Source: Cricetomys ansorgei
Lineage: Eukaryota; Chordata; Mammalia; Rodentia; Nesomyidae
Direction: 5' to 3'
Assembly (NCBI GenBank): GCA_026225945.1
Contig: JAMJFZ010000087.1
Coordinates: 62,001-126,000, forward strand
Length of the DNA stretch: 64,000 bases
Under the pieces are notes generated by a model. The model was not told the DNA's origin and did no database searches. It worked only from the letters and a program-made list of their open reading frames with translations. The translations under genes were made by a program, and so were the position numbers. This document shows, one piece after another, positions 37,268 to 50,148 of this stretch (position 1 is the first letter of the stretch; the number at the start of each line of letters is the position of its first letter).

Positions 37268-40200
37268 GAGATAAAATGTAGATATTGGAAAGAATGTCTT
37301 AATGAGGGGGTAAGTGTTTTCTCCAGAAAAGCAATATTTTCACACATATCTGCCATATTATTCCATTGGTTGCCAGAAATACTTTCCAAAAGAATGCAAT
37401 GATTGCTATGAAATTAGGAAGTCTTAACATAATATTAATGATTGACGAAGAGATTCATTTGCTTATATAATTTGAAATGCCTTTCAAAAGTAGTATAGGT
37501 GATGTCCTTTGAAAGAGGTGTTAAAATATTTTAAGAGTTTTCATTAACTTTCATATATGTTGTATATTCCAGTGGGTTCTGCATTAAGTTAGACAGCTAA
37601 AATACAATGAGTCTGAACGTGCTTGGAGTATCAAACACCTAAAGGCAACAATGGATTTTCAAAGATAATCTGATATATATATACGTATCATATAAACACA
37701 CAAACACACACGTGTGTGGGTGTGTGGTGTGTGTGTGTGTGTCTGTGTGTATTGTGTGTGTGTGTGTGTGTGTATTTAGTTGCTGAGAGTCCCAGTACCC
37801 TCATTACATGGATGAAGTCTGCCAGACAAAGTTCCAGACTCCCTGTACAGGGAATCATTGCTCACTAGCCATTTTGCCCCTGTCTGCCCTTTGCTGTGAT
37901 TGCCACAAAATGCCTTTCATCAGTAATGATAATGTTTAGATGGCCTAGTAAAATCTGAGCTAGCTGCTATTGACTGGGAAGGGTGCACACCCATTTTTAC
38001 TCAAAAGTAATTGTCATTATAGAATTCCTTGCAGGCTTCTAAGTCCTTGCATGTTTAGAGCTACTTACTTATACTGATAGTACATTGTAAAGGCTATTCC
38101 TGGTGTGGGGGTTGGTCCTACCAAGAAGAGTCAAGCCTTTAACAGATAGAAGCAAATAAAGCCTAAATAGAGTAAAATAAATCTTCACTAAAGAGCAAAA
38201 ACTATAAAATAAAAACTTTCTTTGGTGTCTACATTGCATCCTGCTCTGTTTGAGGCTGATGCAGATACTATTCAGCAAAAAGTAACATTCAACCAATTCT
38301 GGGATTTTGAGACCAATGTTCTTTCATAGTAAACAAGATAACCTTGAAGTTTGTAAGTCACAGGAGAAAGGAAACCCATCTCCTTCTTGGTGATGATTGA
38401 CTTCTAGGAGTGACTACATCTACAAAGCAAGCAGGTTACTCTGGAGGCCAGAGAAACATCTCTAAACCAAAAAGAACTACACTTAGCTTTTTAAAGCTTT
38501 TTACTAGAGCAGATCTCTTTCTTTTTTCTTGTATATTTATCCCCTGATTATATACATTTGTCAGTCTCTCCCTCCTTCTCCTTTTGGTGTGTTTTTTCCA
38601 CTTGCAAGGCACATTGTCAGTCTCTCTCTTGCTCCTTTTTTCATAATGTGTATACTGTTAATTCCCCTATTAAAAATGCTACTGCATTTTACTACTAAAG
38701 AATTCTATGTGTCATTTTAAAGCATGATGCTGTGTGCCATTTCCTTGGGTTCCATAGAAGAATGACCTACTCTGTTTGACCTTCCTCACTTTTCTTGCAC
38801 TTGTACTCACTCCTGTGTAGAGTTTTTGTGAAACCATTAGTGGAAATGTTGGTTCTATCCACATATATTAATATATGTTCAATAATTATTAAGTTATTTG
38901 CAAAGGGAATCCGGCATTTTCAACAGATGTGGTCGTGTGAACTCTACTCAGAAAGGACATATGGGCGGAAAGGAAATGATGATAGACAAAAAAATAATTT
39001 GTTCCTCTATGGGCCCCGATATGGCACACTTACACACTTTAAGAAATACACATGATCATAATTTAGAAATAAAAACGCAGGAGTGTTTTAATAGGTAACT
39101 TTTTACACTGCTAGAGAAGAATCAAGCCAGGGAGGAAATTGTTGCTTGCAAAAACTCCTAAAGGGCCAGCATTCATTTTAAGTATAGAGAAGGTGCTCTG
39201 TAATTTCCAGTCTTCTCAGCAGGGTCTATCCTGGTATGCAGGTGTGATCTAGGATGGAGCCAACATCATCTCTCCTGTAGCCTGCAAACCTCAAGGTGAT
39301 TTCAAAGAACATTTGAAAGAACATTTGAGATGAAGTCCCGCCAATGATTGGAAGCTTCTTTCAGCTGTATTCAGATCTCCGGGGGTGGATTCATATTAGA
39401 TGTGCTAATTTTACTGTTAGCCTGGAGCATTAACACTTGCCATCAGGAAGTGCTGTGCTATGCTTATGATATGCTTTCTGTATGCAATAGATAACCCTTG
39501 CATATGCCAGTACTTAAAGAAAAATAACCTGCAAAGTTTTCAGATGAAGTGGCTTGATTCCTTTCCCAGCCAACAAGCGCCAACTCTGGTAGGCCATGCA
39601 GACATTCTCATTACAGATGAAATTTCAGAAAAGAAGGGGAGAAATACAGCTGATGAACTAAAATTTCCCTATATAAAAAATCTGGTTTTCTGTGAAGGAG
39701 ACTCGGTTTAGCATCAGGGATAGCCACAGGCCTCAGCAAGTTACAAATAAATACTATTGAAAAATATATTGGATATATATTTAATTTTATCTAAATTGAT
39801 AAAGAGGTGTATTATGTAAGTCATTTTCCACTAAAATTAGATGTTATAATTTTTAATAAAATAATATATTATTAAGCCATAATTTAATATAAAATAAGCC
39901 ACTTATCTCTTTGCACTGGAATAACTGGGGCTTTTTTCTCCTTGTTAATAAGTTACAGTGGCTGACAGTATAGGCATCATCTATGATTCCGGACTTATAT
40001 TTTAAAATGTTAATTCAGGTACATACAAAAAACAACCACTTGAAATATTGGGATAAACATAATTCACTTAATCTATTCTACTGAAGTATATTTTCAATCT
40101 ACAATTTTCGTTTTACTCTCATATAAAATTTTCAAATAATTGAATATTACATTTTAGCGTAAATTTATAGCACATGAGCATTGATGATATGTCTGCAATT

Positions 40201-40940
40201 TAAGGAAGAACTTGATTGAATAGGAGTAGAAAGAAAACACTATATGTTCAGGGATGCTTTCTTCCCCATTTGTTTTTCTGTTAGGAAAACAGGAATTAGG
40301 GCACAAACAAAATGTAAAGTCAAAGAAGATCACCATGAAGGCAAATATTTGGAGTAGAAAAAGGAAAATTCTTAGAAATTCCAGAGCTATTAATAAAATA
40401 CAATAAAGTCTATGCAGTATTAGGAAACAATTTTTACATCAGAATGTTCTGACTAAGAAATGTGTAAAATGAAAAACAGTTTACTAAAGAAGGAAGAGAG
40501 TTTCCTAGTCCTTTGATGGAATATGAACAAAATGAAAGAACAGCAGTTGGATGTAGCCTGAGAATGTGGGAAAAGAGAAATCTTAAATGTAACTAAAAAG
40601 ATGTAGTCTTCACAATCTGAAATAAACTAGGGTAATCATTTCATGAGGACACACAAACCTATTTATTGGTATGTTATATTAAATTCACATTAGGATAAAA
40701 TCATGGGAGACCCACTTAACTATCACTAACTAAAAAGTAACATAGAAGGGCAGAATCATTATTGAATCCCAAAAATGAAAGATCATATGATTCATCTTGT
40801 GTTCTCAAGTATATTTATAGAAAAATGAAAACAAGTTATTATGAAACAAACATGTAACTTGCCATAGTGAGTAGTGAGCTTGTACAGTCCACATGAACAT
40901 CAAATTTTAAAGAATAAAAGAGCTTCTGGTTGTGATGTTT
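37268..40940. other. anonymous DNA with one compound microsatellite
   Basis: No gene was recognised. The interval 38,790-39,720 is less AT-rich than its surroundings and has an 83-codon plus-strand frame (39,460-39,711) without motifs, splice support or family similarity that I can see. It could hide an old retroelement. Confidence 0.45.
37694..37774. repeat. compound (CA)/(TG)n microsatellite
   Basis: An ACACAAACACACACG stretch is followed by TG-rich runs interrupted by GGTG, GTCTG and TATTG. The change from CA to TG within 30 bp makes a partly palindromic alternating purine-pyrimidine tract. Confidence 0.92.
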
Positions 40941-40979
40941 TGATGTTGACTGCCAGGTAAATGTTTGCATTAATCTAAT

Positions 40980-41650
40980 TGTTTGGATTTAACATCATCA
41001 ACAACAACAAAACACTAAAACAGCCTACTCAGTGCCTGTTATACAACATGAGTGTAGTATACTGTCAATCTAGGGTTCTTTGGAAAAGTACACCTAGAAA
41101 CCATTTTAGAATTTGTAAGCCTCTTCAAAATTTTCACAATCAATCAATACTGAGGAAATTGTCAAAATAGTGGTGGTGAAATCAATATGAGAAAATGAAG
41201 CATGTTTCTAATATGGGCATTCCCCCAGAGCTTTCAGTATACATGAACCTTGCAGGAAACTATGAAGATTGTTAATTATGCAGCTGTGACAAATACTGTT
41301 GGATCTTAGCGAAAGAACCTCTTAATTGGATGCACAAACTGAGGAACCAATGAAGATAAATTGAAGAGAGTAAAAGTAAACAGAGTGTGTCTTTTCTCCA
41401 GACCATGTAGAACTAATACAAGAAGTTTCTGTTTATCATCTTTCCTTGATGGTGTATTAATTCAAAGACTTATTAGATTTCAAATGTTTGCCAACTCTCA
41501 AAAATGAGGGAATTTTAATGAATATAACATGACATATGACTGTATGTTTTGTTATATTTTGGGTAATTATGATAAATACAAGTGATCTATTCCTTTGCCA
41601 CATGGAGCAAGCATTGCCTAGGCTTTCCTATGTTTGTCTAGTACCTATGT
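40980..41650. repeat. possible strongly diverged third copy of segment A
   Basis: Ordered patches match segment A: GTCAATCTAGGGTTC compares with ATCAATCTAGAGTTG; GTTGGATCTTAGCGAAAGAA with ATTGGATCTCAGTGAAAGAA; and CTCCAGACCATGTAGAACTA with TTCCAGGACATACAGAATTA, followed by TTTCTGTTTA in both. The patches are in the same order and orientation with similar spacing. Similarity is weak overall and the ends are not defined. Confidence 0.4.
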
Positions 41651-42740
41651 AGCAACATCTCTTCAAAATCCACAGGTAGTCAATAGAAATGCAGTGATCA
41701 GCATTTATTGAGCCTAAGAGATTATTTGATCCACAGTAGAAAAAAGGTCCAGCATACCACCACCTACCATTTGCTCCTAAACAGAAACAAATAGCTCAAT
41801 TGATCCAATTTTCTGCCCATAAATGGTTTAAAGCTTCAGAGTCCCATAACAGTCAATAGTGAAGGGGCAGAATTATTCCTAGGATAAAATTGTTCACTAC
41901 AAGGATTTATATATGGTGGTGTCTTGTCTTTACTTTGTACATTACGATTCTCTTTTGATGATTCCTTTGGTATACGAAGTAAACATTACTACATGCTGCA
42001 TGAGAGGTAGCAAATAGTGGCTATCTCCTCATCTGCTGAATACCAGTGTCAGATATTTCTTTGGCAGAGGAAACACTTGTAATAATATGTAAATCATTCT
42101 TGTTAAGAAAAGGGTATCTCAATATTATGTCAAACATAAAGGATTACATATTTACTTAGAAAAAGGAAAAAAAAATGATCTCCATGTGCACCCAACTGTG
42201 TGAGGGTAGAAAATCAATCTGTACCAAGTATAAGGAAAGGCAAAATTGTTGGCTAATTTTAAAACTTTTAACATCATGAAACAAAAATATCATTTATACA
42301 GTGATTTAACATGCTGATCAACTAAAAAGAATCTTCAATTCACAGACACATGGTTGCAGTTGAAGAGAATCCATTGAGTGAAGAACAGTGATAAAAAACT
42401 AAGAGCTTTTATTTTATTTTATTTCATTTTCTTATTTTATTCTTCCCTTATGCATTCACAAGCAAACTCCAGACATTTTCAAGGAATTTGGTACTTTGGT
42501 AAAAGGAAATAAACTGGCTTTGCTGTCTACAATACATGATTTCTAAATTGAAGTAGTTTCTGGGAAGTGGTAAAAAGATTCTAAAAGTAGACTAGATTAA
42601 GAGATGTTCTCAGTTTAATGAGTTTCAGAAAAATTAACGAGACTGTGATTACAGTTTGTTCCTAAGTTTACACTTAGTATTTTAGGATACTAAGTGACAC
42701 TAAAATTATATTTGCATTTCAAAATTATACAACTTAATTT
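41651..42740. other. AT-rich anonymous DNA
   Basis: No gene or repeat recognised, apart from short ATTTT-rich sequence near 42,410-42,440. Confidence 0.45.
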
Positions 42741-42743
42741 TTT

Positions 42744-42875
42744 TGACACAGGGTTTCTCTGCATAACTCTGACTGTCCTAGAATTCTAACTGTAGACCAT
42801 GCTGGCCTCAAACTCACAGATAGCTGCCTTCTTCTGCCTCCAAATTGCTGAGATTAAAGGCATGCACCTTTCGGC
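42744..42875 (-). mobile_element. B1 SINE
   Basis: This is a reverse-complement B1: GACACAGGGTTTCTCTGC, ATGCTGGCCTCAAACTCAC, and GAGATTAAAGGCATGCACC near the head. The last head bases are degraded. Confidence 0.92.
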
Positions 42876-44420
42876 AACAACCAGTATTTATTGTTGCTTG
42901 TTGATGATTAATAACAATATAGATTATGTAACATGAAAGTATTGAAAACCAAACTTGGGGATAAAAACATAACTCCTGCATATACATCTTAGACTTTGTT
43001 TATATTATCACCTTTTATATACTGTTATCTGTCCAGCTATTGATAAACTTTTCCTTGTAACAAAATAATGTGTTGTATCTCCTTTATTACTTCTGAATCA
43101 CTGACGGGACAGAATGCATATGTCGAAAATGAAAAATTGAAAACATAGAAGAATGAACTTCCATAGACAATAAATGGTAATATTTCATGTTATTGACGAT
43201 CAGCCTAATTAATATTTATAATGCAAAATGGGTAATATAAGAAAAGTCAATAAAATCAATGCCATCTCCTCTTTAAATGCACTTGAATTTATCAGAAGAA
43301 AACTGTTGAGAAGAACAAAATTCACATGGAGGAAAAAAGGTCCATAAATATCCCAAACAATAGTAAACATAAAAAAACAGAGAATTTCACAATTTTAATT
43401 CAAAGCAACCTAAGAGGTTTATTGGGTGACATAAAATTTAAGGATATGCAAAAAATAAAATTACACAAAAAAACCCAATTTATTTAAAGATTCAAAGACA
43501 CACACTACAAACACAGATAAGTTTCACTTAAAGTATATATAAATATTTCAATTGGTTTTCAATTGGTTTATTTAGATTTTTGGAACATATGTAGGTGAAA
43601 TATTTTATTCATATATTGACTAGGTTTTCAGATGTTCAACTAAATTCTAACTGAATAGTGATATATCTTCACAGTCATACACATGTAAGTACATTTCTAA
43701 TTAGAACCACATTTTCAGAAATGAGGTTCTGAATGAAATAACAGCAAGCTTGAGAAATGAAATATTTACATGAAAATTAACAGGGTACTTGACCCTTCCT
43801 GATTTTCAATCCATATTTTCAAAAGTATATAAAAAATTCAAAAACATGAGGTATAAACTATGATAGGTAACGCAATGGTGAATTTCCTCCTTATTAGTAA
43901 TTCCAGAGTTAGCATAGATAACACATTAGTAAAAACTTCCAATAATTTTTCCATTAAGATGGCCTATCTGAATCTAAATATTCTCTCCCAAACTCATTTT
44001 TTACGGACTCTCTGCTTTAGTCCTAAAATTTCAAGACAGGAATCTGCGCTGGTTGCCCAGGGTGATTTTTGTGGTCTTTGAATTTTCTTCATCCATTTAC
44101 TTCAAATGAAACTCATGAAAATTCAAGAACTATACACTGAAGTTAAAATTCCTAGCAACACAACACATATAGTAAGTCTAAAGCTACATGCTTCTTCATA
44201 TTTAATACCACTTACCCAGCAATTCTTACTTATATTTTCTGCAGCTTTTCCTGAATTAATGGTTTTCTTGATGACTTTGTTCCAATGCCACCTACACAGT
44301 TTCTTATCTTTTATCAAGCCATGTGTCATACAGCACTAATCAAATTTTATGTCTAAATTTTTAAATAACCATTTGTAGAATTCATCATTCTGATATTGAG
44401 CTCATCAGAGATCTTATTTT
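42876..44420. other. AT-rich anonymous DNA
   Basis: Nothing recognised. Several short AT-rich direct repeats are present, for example TCAATTGGTTTTCAATTGGT at about 43,550. Confidence 0.45.
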
Positions 44421-44424
44421 TCAT

Positions 44425-45740
44425 TTTTTATTCATTCTTATCTCATACAATACATCCTGAAAGAATTTAACCCTCCTTCCACTCATTGCAATGCATTACC
44501 ACGTCCTTATCCCGCTAGATTAACTTCACCTCTGCTTCTTTTCAGAAAAGATCAGGTCTCCCAGGGATACCCACCATATATGGTATAAGAAGCTTCAAAA
44601 AACACAAACCCACATATCAATGATGGATAAAGCCAGTAGTAAGAAAAGGGTCCAAAAGAACACAAAGTGTCAGAGACATCCACAGTTCCAGTGTTAGGCA
44701 TCCCAAAATAGTATAGAGCTAAGTGACTATAACATATATCCAGTGGATGTAGTGAAGACACATGGAGGCTCCTTTATTGCTTCTTCGATATCTATGATAC
44801 CATATAAGTCCTGCATAGTTGATTTTGCAGGGAATTTTCTGTGTTCTTTTGGTTTTCTGGGCACTTCTGGCTTCTACAATTCTTTCTTCCTGTATTCAAC
44901 AGGGCTTTGTGTGCTCTGCTTCATGTGTGACTATGGTTTTAATCATCTGTTCTCATTAACTCTGCAAGCCAGGCATCTCTCTATGAGTATGGCAGAATAT
45001 CATTAGGAATTATTTCATTTTTTCATTTTCTTTTTCTTTCTTCCTTTCGTCCTTATTTGTCATCCTGTTTAGTTTTATCCTAAGTCTTTGGGATATACAG
45101 CCTGCTGTTCCTGGTCATCCAGGTAGTGTTAAGAATAGGCTCCCTATCATGCTTTGGGCCTCAAATTGTACCATTAATTGTTTGGCCACTTCCACAAATT
45201 CTAGGCCACCATTGCCCGCAGCACATCTTGCATGTAAGACTGATTGTAGAGGAAAGGTTTGGGACTAGTTTGTTGTCCTAATCTCACCTTGGGAAGTTTG
45301 CCTTGTTACAGAATATGGACAGTTCAGACTCCATATTTTCCATCATGAATAGTCCTTTTTATGTCCTTGTGGATTTCAGGGAGATTTTACTCCACTAGGT
45401 TTTCACATCCAATCATGCCCCCAATTCCAGTAATCTCTCCATATATACTCTCCTTCCATCCCTCTCACACCTTCTCCCTCCTACTCCCATCCCCAACTGC
45501 TCTGCCTACAATCCATCTGCAAAATCTATTGTATATTCTTTCTCCAGAGAGATCCATATATTCCTATTAGAGCTATGAATTTTGCATAGTTTCCTTGGGT
45601 ATATGTATTTTACCATAACTAATGTTTACCTAATAGCTTTATTAATTATTTTCAATATGCTAGCATCTATCCTTTATTAGACATATCCATTACCAACATT
45701 GGATGAAATCATGGAATGTGTACCTGAAAGGTTTAGTATT
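44425..45740 (-). mobile_element. LINE-1 (Lx-like) 3' UTR fragment
   Basis: In plus-strand reading this is long antisense Lx 3' text in the expected order: TTTTCAGAAAAGATCAGGTC, AACATATATCCAGTGGATG, TTTTGGTTTTCTGGGCACTT (a diverged form of the gene-dense-looking middle part), TTATCCTAAGTCTTTGGGAT, CCACCATTGCCCGCAGCACA, ACAGAATATGGACAGTTCAG and CAGAGAGATCCATATATTCC. The last part corresponds to the junction toward the end of ORF2, but almost no ORF2 is retained. The 87-codon frame at 44,743-45,006 lies within it and is not a gene. Confidence 0.8.
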
Positions 45741-46585
45741 ATATTGTCTTATATAATGGCTTCTTAGGAATAAGACACCCCTTTTCACATGGAAGGCTCC
45801 CTCATCCAGACTTGATATAGGGACTTTAACCTGGCCTCATTCCATTTTGGTATGCCATGTTTGAGTCAAAACCCTGCATGACCTGCTTTTCAGAATCAAG
45901 AGACAATCTGGAGGACATGGAAGCATTGAGAGACCTTGGATGAGTGAACACAGGGGATTGTGGTTTCTGAATGTATTATTCTGGAAAAACAGATAAGCTC
46001 AATAAAACTTTTCTGTATCTGGTCATGTGCTTTTTAGTTTTTGCAATACATAAGTATTCATCCTTACCATCTGTAGAAATCATCAGATGATGCTACTTAG
46101 AGTTTCATTGTTTCATATTTTTTCTTATTAAATCCAAATTTTATTAATTCTTTAAGAATTTTGCACTATGTATTTTGATCATACAAACTAGTTTCCCTCA
46201 GCTCCTCTAATACCTAAACATGTGTCTGTTTATACTATAATCATCAAAGATATTTAGTTTTCCCCATACAATTATGTATATGTACAATTGCCATGGAGCA
46301 AGATTGGGCTGCCAGATTCAGCACACTTAAAGAAACCTGATTTTTCATCTTAGAAAAACTACAAATTCCCAATATCCTCTTGGTAAAGGTGGAATTTCAT
46401 GACCATGTACCCTTTTTATGATGGAATTTTTGTCTGATAAGAGCTTGTTATGGGCTTACAAATGCTGTCACAGCTGCTTAAGTAAATGTATACAGCTTTC
46501 AATCTGGGAACAGAACATTATTATATTTCAAATAAATACAAGTGTGATTATTCCCTATGGTTCATAGAGAAAGGTGCATATGCTT
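45741..46585. other. anonymous DNA
   Basis: A segment around 45,750-46,020 is less AT-rich and ends in a CTCAATAAAACTTTTCTG polyadenylation-like sequence at about 46,000, which could be the end of an old LTR or retroelement. The family was not recognised. Confidence 0.4.
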
Positions 46586-46623
46586 TCACACACACACACA
46601 CACACATATATACACACACACCT

Positions 46624-46674
<51 letters not shown>

Positions 46675-46677
46675 CAA
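46586..46677. repeat. (CA)n microsatellite with TATA interruption
   Basis: About 90 bp of CA repeats interrupted by TATATA and CCTACATA. The two overlapping plus-strand open frames here translate to His/Thr dipeptides and are artefacts of the repeat. Confidence 0.95.
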
Positions 46678-48418
46678 AGTAGGCCATCAATGGAAAAGTT
46701 ACATGAATTCAAATCAGATCAATATTTCTATTAACCCCTGCACTCTGGATAATAACATGACTATAATAACTGAGTATGTAAGTATCTTTGACCATTTCAG
46801 TGAAAAGAATGACATGCATATTGGTTAAGACAAGTCTCCCTAAGCATTTTGCTTATAATGGACTGCTGTGTAAATATACACATTCTTATGTAGGCATAGA
46901 TTTCAGCATTGATTTTATTACTATATTATTCTTTTGCATTCAAGGCAATAGGCCGCTTATTCTTTGGTAATACAATCCATGGTCCTAGAGAGTTTCAGTC
47001 TCTGCATAATATAATCTTAAGCTGAGGCCTAGAAGGTTTCAGCATCTGTAAATCTAACTCTCACAATGCAAGCCTAGAACTAGAAGGCTTCAGACTCAGT
47101 AAACAGAAACCTAAAATGTCTCAACCTCCAATACTTATTACTGAGTTCACTCTGACTAACTGTTTTCTGAAATGTCTTTTTTCAATCTGAGCTGTAATGT
47201 GAACTCCAAACTATTAATTGTAAACTGTGAGCTTCTTCACTCTCCTGCATCTCCTTCAGACTCTCTTGCTTCTCTCACTGCTTATTCTGGATTGAGTGTG
47301 CTCTATTCAGCTTCCGTTTCTCTCTGTAATCTGACTGCAATTAAACAAACTCGCCATCTCTCCAACTCTCTTTCTGAGTTAATCAACTGTACTCTTTCTT
47401 TAAACTGAACTTTTTGTAAGCTAAAAGCCTTCTTTTATATCTTGAGAGATTGGTATATACTCAGATTCAAAATCAGATTTTCCTTGTTTTATTCTTAGAC
47501 TTCATTCTGATTCAATCTCAGAGTCTGGGACTAAAGGCATCATTCTAAAGGCCTCTGAATATAATCACTTCATACAGGACGTTGGATGTTATCCCTACCT
47601 AGTTATCCCACAATCTTTTCAATGTGATCTTTGCTAGGGGAGCCATGCTTTGAGATTAAAAGATTAAATGTTCCTCCTCACTCATGTGTTTTTAAATGTT
47701 AGCATGATTAGGGGAAAGATCAGGAGTTTTCTTTCTGTACAAATACACTTTTTCTGATGGTTATAATAACATTCCAAAAACTGTCAGAAGCAATCAGTCT
47801 ATATGTATAGTTGGCTCATGAGGCAATCACAAAGAGAAGCACACTGAATTAGTTTTGTCTCAATGCGACAAATCAAATCATTAAATTACATTTGAATGCC
47901 CTGAATAATATCCCTTGGCTGAGTTAATTTCGACTATACAAATTTGGTATCAATGGAATTATTAGAACAATGAAAAACACATTTGTGATACTAGGTATCA
48001 AGACTTACTTAGATTCATTATTTTAACCGAGCTTCTAAAGTATGTCAACATTTTTACTTTATCTAATACAATGATTATATTTATGCAAAAGCTTACATGT
48101 TCTTGCCACATATCAAACATAACGGTTTTGAATTTAGTCAGCCAAACCGGAAGGAAAAGTTATTCTTTTAAAGTTTGTTTGTCATTCATTAGGAAGATGA
48201 AAGAAATGATATATCCTGTGATCAGATCAGATCATTTACCTACTGAATTAATTTTGAATCAGAAGCAACAACAGTCAATTAGAGAAAACTGAGTGACACA
48301 AAAATAGAATGTGGAGTAAAAGACATTTGCAAGTCCCGCATATAAACAATACCAAATTGCAATATGATTCAAATATTACCCATAGCTTAACATGATATGC
48401 AAGTAGAAGAAACTGCCT
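46678..48418. other. anonymous DNA, with a pyrimidine-rich part at 46,980-47,560
   Basis: From 46,980 to 47,560 the sequence is rich in short recurring words such as CTAGAAGG, TTTCAG, ACTCTC and TTCTC. This is reminiscent of an old rodent LTR or other retroelement end (GGGACTAAAGGCATCATTCT at about 47,528), but no family could be assigned. The 78-codon frame at 47,172-47,408 lies in this part and shows no motif. The rest is AT-rich and anonymous. Confidence 0.4.
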
Positions 48419-48420
48419 TG

Positions 48421-48559
48421 CCAGGTGGTGGTGTCTCATTCCTTTAATCCCAAAACTCTGGAGGAAGAGGCAGGCAGGTTATCTGTGAATTTGAGGCTAA
48501 CTTGGTTGACAGAGTGAATTCTAAAACATTCAGAGTTATAACAGAAAAGCCTATCTCGG
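48421..48559 (+). mobile_element. B1 SINE
   Basis: It follows the B1 order: CCAGGTGGTGGTGTCTCATT, GAGGAAGAGGCAGGCAGG, TTTGAGGCTAACTTGGTTGA and CCTATCTCGG, with an A-rich tail to 48,567. Confidence 0.92.
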
Positions 48560-48567
48560 AAAAAAAA

Positions 48568-49386
48568 TGATCTGCATTTTTAATTACTATATTAACTAAG
48601 GACTGGAACTTTTAATTATTATTAACTAGGGAAGTAGCTTAATGGTAAATATTAGAAATTCTCACATAGTTTGATCTACCATGAAAAAAGATTTTTTTTG
48701 AAGCACATCACCACTTTTATCAGTAGGGTTGGTAGAAGTAGGAAAATTCTCAGTTGGAAAACAATATTTGGTCAACATATACTTCATGGAAATTCTTACT
48801 GATATCCATTTATGAATTTTTCTCCATAAAATACAGCAAAAGAGATAAATTCCACTAAAGAAATATTATAATAACATGTGTTATGTAGCTTCAATATTCT
48901 AATGCAAATATTCAAAATGTCTAGAAAGCAGGAAAGTACACATTTTCCTTCTATTTTCCATGCAAACAAAATGACCTGAGAGTAGAATAAGTAATTTAAA
49001 CTCATAAAATCTTTCTTGCACACAGAAAAAGCAATTAAAACATCTTAAATATATAAGAAGTATGTTCCCTTCCATATTAACATGTTCATAGATACTGTCT
49101 TGTTTCTGTAGCATTTTTGAGAAGAGCCAGTTTCACATTATACTTTCTGGTATTATAGCTAATACAAAACTTCTTCAATTAGTTCTGCAATGCTCCATGT
49201 ATTATAGATATAGGAGATGTGATGCAGATGTACTCATTGGCGCTAGGCTTTCCATGAACTATTGATCACTGCTTTGTGTCTACTAGTGACTTTATAGAGA
49301 AACTTCTTAGATAAAGAGAGGTTACTACATTTATCTGTGGGTATGAAGATGAATTTAGAATAATATAATGAATTATGTAATGTAGT
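48568..49386. other. AT-rich anonymous DNA
   Basis: No gene or repeat recognised. Confidence 0.5.
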
Positions 49387-49702
49387 AGTATTCTGCTGTG
49401 GTGGCCCAGCAAGGAAGACAGTGAGGCACCACCAGAGGTGGAATCCCTGCTAGATCTCAACAGAGGGAACCACTGTCCAGCACCACACTGAGCAATGGAA
49501 AACCTGAGCATCTAAGCTTGGGTGTTTTTATTCATTTAGAACTCCTCAGGTGTTCCACTGATAGCACATGTAGATCATGACTAATCAAATATCCCGCACA
49601 TAAATCCAACACCTACAGATAATGCAGAATGCCATGACCTAGGCAACACCTCCAACAGCGCACCACTATTTTATACATAACTAAAAATGAACTCTACAAC
49701 AC
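49387..49702 (+). mobile_element. dispersed element D, copy 2
   Basis: This ~315 bp segment aligns over its length with the minus-strand insertion in the LINE-1 at 28,523-28,853. Its second half (about 49,525-49,702) recurs at 49,970-50,148. Landmarks in order are CTGTGGTGGCCCAGCAAGG, CTGAGCATCTAAG, CCTCAGGTGTTCCACTGATA, AATCCAACACCTACAGATAA and GGCAACACCTCCAACAG. It has no meaningful open frame and no tRNA- or 7SL-like head. The nature of the family (LTR, non-LTR, or satellite-derived) is not decided. Confidence 0.7.
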
Positions 49703-49969
49703 TTCTAATCTTCTATATAATATAAAAATTGCTTTTCCCTACAAAACAATTTAAATTACACCAGCAAAACTATTTAAAAGAACAACAATCACAAGGGTTT
49801 ACTAGGATGGGAAGATTACATAAAACCAAACATCTATCTAGATTTTCCCAATATACTTGCAGAGGAGAAAATCAATATCAGTGTCCAATTATCTGAAATA
49901 CACTCATAATCTTCTGGAGTCCTTTAAAGTAGTTGGGTTACATTTCTCGCTCTGCCCTTTGCAGCATTG

Positions 49970-50148
49970 ATCCTGAATTTCTCAGGTGTTCTACTGATAG
50001 CATATGAAAATCATGACCCATTAAACATCTCAACATGTAAATCCAAAACTTGCAGACAATACAAACAGTAAGTCCTGACAGAACCTCATACAACATTGCA
50101 CAAAAACAATTACTTTATGCATAACTAAAAATAAATTTCTCCAACAAT
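49970..50148 (+). mobile_element. dispersed element D, copy 3 (3' part)
   Basis: It repeats the second half of copy 2: TCTCAGGTGTTCTACTGATA, TAAATCCAAAACTTGCAGAC, TTATGCATAACTAAAAATAA and a CTCCAAC end. The offset from copy 2 is about 450 bp, so the pair could be a tandem duplication or two insertions. Confidence 0.7.

Noticed and set aside
44743..45006. 87-codon frame with hydrophobic, signal-like sequence
   Set aside because: It lies entirely inside the antisense Lx-like LINE-1 3' UTR fragment, so membrane-like composition is a by-product of T-rich sequence.
46486..46828. Two His/Thr-rich open frames (82 and 84 codons)
   Set aside because: They are translations of the CA microsatellite.
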